64,000 nucleotides of DNA. Origin: Pseudomonas chlororaphis. GTDB lineage: Bacteria > Pseudomonadota > Gammaproteobacteria > Pseudomonadales > Pseudomonadaceae. The stretch spans positions 62,001 through 126,000 of the forward strand of contig NZ_MOAL01000004.1 of the NCBI RefSeq assembly GCF_003731765.1, given 5' to 3'. The position numbers were made by a program, and so were the translations under genes. Positions 62,169 through 64,000 of the stretch are shown piece by piece. The first letter of the stretch is position 1, and the number at the start of each line of letters is the position of its first letter. The notes beneath the pieces are model-generated. The model was given only the letters and a program-made list of their open reading frames with translations. It did no database searches and was not told the origin of the DNA.

Positions 62169-62905
62169 CTGCCAGCGGCTATAACCTTTACAAAAAATCG
62201 GCGCGTGACAGCCAGTACGAATTGATCGAGCGCTATGCGCCCCTGGTCAAGCGTATCGCCTACCACTTGCTGGCGCGCTTGCCGGCCAGCGTGCAGGTGG
62301 AAGACCTGATCCAGGCGGGCATGATCGGCTTGCTCGAAGTGTCGACCAAGTACGACGCCAGCAAGGGCGCGAGTTTCGAGACCTACGCGGGCATCCGTAT
62401 CCGTGGCGCGATGCTCGATGAGGTGCGTAAAGGCGATTGGGCACCCCGCTCGGTGCACCGCAATACCCGCATGGTCAGTGACGCGATTCGAGCAATTGAA
62501 GCTAAAACCGGTCGCGACGCTAAAGATCATGAAGTTGCGGCCGAACTTGAATTGAGTCTCGACGATTATTACGGGATTTTGAACGACACCTTGGGCAGCC
62601 GCCTGTTCAGTTTCGACGACCTGTTGCAGGACGGCGAACATGAAGGGCTGCACGAGGATGGCGCCAGTGCTCATCTCGAGCCGTCGCGCGATCTGGAAGA
62701 TGAACGTTTCCAGGCAGCGCTGGCGGATGCGATTGCCAATTTGCCGGAGCGCGAGCGACTGGTGTTGGCGCTGTACTACGACGAAGAGCTGAACCTCAAG
62801 GAAATCGGTGAGGTCCTGGGGGTCAGCGAATCGCGGGTCAGCCAGTTACACAGCCAGTGCGCGGCCCGCTTGCGGGGGCGTTTGGGGGAGTGGCGAGCGC
62901 GCTGA
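62165..62905 (+). CDS. fliA: RNA polymerase sigma factor FliA (sigma-28)
   Basis: A 246-aa sigma factor. Region 2 (YAPLVKRIAYHLLARLPASV, FETYAGIRIRGAMLDEVRKG), region 3 (VSDAIRAIEAKTGRDAKDHE), region 4 (LALYYDEELNLKEIGEVLGV, SESRVSQLHSQCAARLRG). It drives fliC and, from the site seen at 36930, fliS-fliT. ATG 62165 overlaps the fleN stop and gives the normal length. Confidence 0.97.
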   Translation: MTASGYNLYKKSARDSQYELIERYAPLVKRIAYHLLARLPASVQVEDLIQAGMIGLLEVSTKYDASKGASFETYAGIRIRGAMLDEVRKGDWAPRSVHRNTRMVSDAIRAIEAKTGRDAKDHEVAAELELSLDDYYGILNDTLGSRLFSFDDLLQDGEHEGLHEDGASAHLEPSRDLEDERFQAALADAIANLPERERLVLALYYDEELNLKEIGEVLGVSESRVSQLHSQCAARLRGRLGEWRAR

Positions 62906-63059
62906 CAGGCAGTGTGGGGACACTGCGAACAAGAGCGGTTGGGCGTCATGCCAGGCCGTTCTTGTGTTGGGTGCTTCATGCAGTCGTTGAGTGTTACGCC
63001 GTATTGATTGAATGGCGCGTTCAGGTGCTGGGCGCGTTTAAGACTGCTTGGAGGTCGAA
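62906..63059 (+). other. Intergenic region fliA-cheY with two hairpins
   Basis: GCAGTGT-GGGG-ACACTGC is a perfect 7-bp stem just after fliA; ACAAGAGCGG pairs with CCGTTCTTGT (one mismatch) about 20 nt later. Neither is followed by a T run. I found no convincing FliA or RpoN promoter before cheY, so chemotaxis genes may be read from fliA or from a weak promoter I cannot identify. Confidence 0.5.
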
Positions 63060-63443
63060 TTGGACAAGAACATGAAAATCCTCATCGTTGATGACTTCTC
63101 AACGATGCGGCGGATCATTAAGAACCTGTTGCGTGATCTGGGTTTCACCAACACGGTCGAGGCTGACGATGGCACTACCGCTATCCCGGTCCTCAACAGC
63201 GGCAGCATCGACTTTCTGGTAACGGACTGGAACATGCCCGGCATGACCGGCATCGACCTGCTGCGCCACGTGCGCGCCGATGAAAAACTCAAGCACCTGC
63301 CGGTGCTGATGGTGACCGCTGAAGCCAAGCGCGAACAGATCATTGAAGCTGCCCAGGCCGGTGTAAACGGCTATGTGGTCAAACCATTCACGGCCCAGGC
63401 GTTGAAAGAGAAGATCGAAAAAATCTTCGAACGCATCGGTTGA
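63060..63443 (+). CDS. cheY: Chemotaxis response regulator CheY
   Basis: About 127 aa: single REC domain with [10 protein letters not shown] (phospho-acceptor Asp), acidic pair in LIVDDFS, and KPFT. It binds FliM to reverse the motor. GGAGG is 5 nt before the TTG at 63060; the ATG at 63072 ([10 protein letters not shown], the usual family start) has 17-nt spacing. Both are in frame; 63060 is preferred on ribosome-site grounds. Confidence 0.96.
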   Translation: MDKNMKILIVDDFSTMRRIIKNLLRDLGFTNTVEADDGTTAIPVLNSGSIDFLVTDWNMPGMTGIDLLRHVRADEKLKHLPVLMVTAEAKREQIIEAAQAGVNGYVVKPFTAQALKEKIEKIFERIG

Positions 63444-63465
63444 TGAATTCCGCCACGGGGGAGCT

Positions 63466-64000
63466 ATGGAGCATAACGAATCTTCATTGGGCGATTTTGA
63501 ATCGACCCTGAAAAAACATGCCCGCGAACTGGTCGAGAGCCTTGAAAAAGGCAAGTTCGGCGACGCTGTGCAACTGATCCATGAGCTCAACCAGACCCGT
63601 GACCGCGGCCTGTACCAGGAAGTCGGCAAGCTCACCCGCGAGCTGCATAGCGCGATCGTCAATTTTCAGATTGACCCGCACATGCCGCAAGCCGAGGAAG
63701 TCTCACAGATCACGGATGCCACCGAGCGCCTGTCCTATGTGGTCAGGCTGACTGAGGCTGCGGCCAACCGCACCATGGACCTGGTCGAAAGCAGCACCCC
63801 GTTGGTCAACAGCCTGAGCACTGATGCCCAGGCCTTGAGCACCGACTGGGGACGCTTTATGCGGCGCGAGGTCGGTGCTGAAGAGTTTCGCGAACTGGCC
63901 CGCCGGGTCGACGGTTTCCTGTCGCGTAGCGCAGAGGAAACCCGCACCGTCTCTGGCCACCTCAACGACATTCTGCTGGCGCAGGATTACCAGGACCTCA
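63466..64000 (+). CDS. cheZ: CheY-P phosphatase CheZ (3'-truncated by window end)
   Basis: The first 178 residues are visible, starting MEHNESSLGDFESTLKKHAR, with RELHSAIVNFQ and ILLAQDYQDL, the CheZ catalytic region (Asp/Gln in QDYQDLTGQ-type motif). It dephosphorylates CheY-P. GGGGGAG is 3-4 nt before the ATG. The gene continues past the window. Confidence 0.95.
   Translation, partial: MEHNESSLGDFESTLKKHARELVESLEKGKFGDAVQLIHELNQTRDRGLYQEVGKLTRELHSAIVNFQIDPHMPQAEEVSQITDATERLSYVVRLTEAAANRTMDLVESSTPLVNSLSTDAQALSTDWGRFMRREVGAEEFRELARRVDGFLSRSAEETRTVSGHLNDILLAQDYQDL

Noticed and set aside
63015..63055. GCCG-containing stretch before cheY as a FliA promoter
   Set aside because: No TAAAG-like -35 at 11 bp; only GCCG matches the -10.
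1..64000. CRISPR arrays, insertion sequences, prophage genes, tRNA or rRNA genes
   Set aside because: No direct-repeat array, transposase-like or phage-like protein, or tRNA-like cloverleaf was seen; the island has no visible integrase or att-like repeats.

Overview
This GC-rich window is chromosomal DNA of a gamma-proteobacterium, almost certainly a Pseudomonas of the fluorescens/putida type. The reasons are the FleQ/FleSR/FleN/FliA flagellar hierarchy, the hsbA-hsbR-hptB module between fliJ and fliK, the phhA/phhB/phhR phenylalanine locus, a short 283-aa flagellin and many RpoN-type -24/-12 promoters. Species is inferred; no rRNA or tRNA gene was seen. Layout: (1) 1-8340 is a housekeeping and aromatic amino-acid block: the 3' part of rluB, an AroP-type permease, arfB, an MFS transporter, two tiny genes, then phhB-phhA divergent from their activator phhR with a TyrR-like operator between them. 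(2) 8566-16945 is flgFGHIJKL (distal rod, L and P rings, rod muramidase, hook-filament junction) behind a near-perfect sigma-54 promoter. (3) 17069-33820 is an accessory island between flgL and fliC, where pseudomonads keep flagellin glycosylation genes. It holds two giant multidomain glycosyltransferases, a CDP-glucose branch (RfbF, RfbG, a 3,5-epimerase-type protein, an SDR reductase), a C-methyltransferase, a CmcI-type O-methyltransferase, a PseC-like aminotransferase, a PseF-like cytidylyltransferase, a KAS III homologue, a DUF115/Maf-type protein and a small coupled protein. (4) 34061-42082 is fliC, flaG, fliD, fliS, fliT and the regulators fleQ and fleSR. (5) 42211-57598 is the basal body and export apparatus (fliEFGHIJ, hsbA-hsbR-hptB, fliKLMNOPQR, flhB). 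(6) 57756-64000 is flhA, flhF, fleN, fliA, cheY and the 5' part of cheZ, cut by the window end. Working together: FleQ with RpoN would drive fleSR, fliE, fliL and flhA; FleR with RpoN would drive flgF and probably fliK; FliA drives fliC and, unusually, fliS-fliT. FlhF and FleN set flagellar position and number. The island probably builds one or more 6-deoxy, methylated or amino sugars and attaches them to FliC. The most novel points are the combination of a CDP-sugar, C-methyl and O-methyl pathway with an incomplete pseudaminic-acid-like set (PseC and PseF without PseB/G/H/I), loss of the expected zinc cysteines in the C-methyltransferase, paralogous glycosyltransferase modules without a DXD motif, and tiny translationally coupled ORFs beside pseC and pseF that may mark deletion scars or leader peptides.
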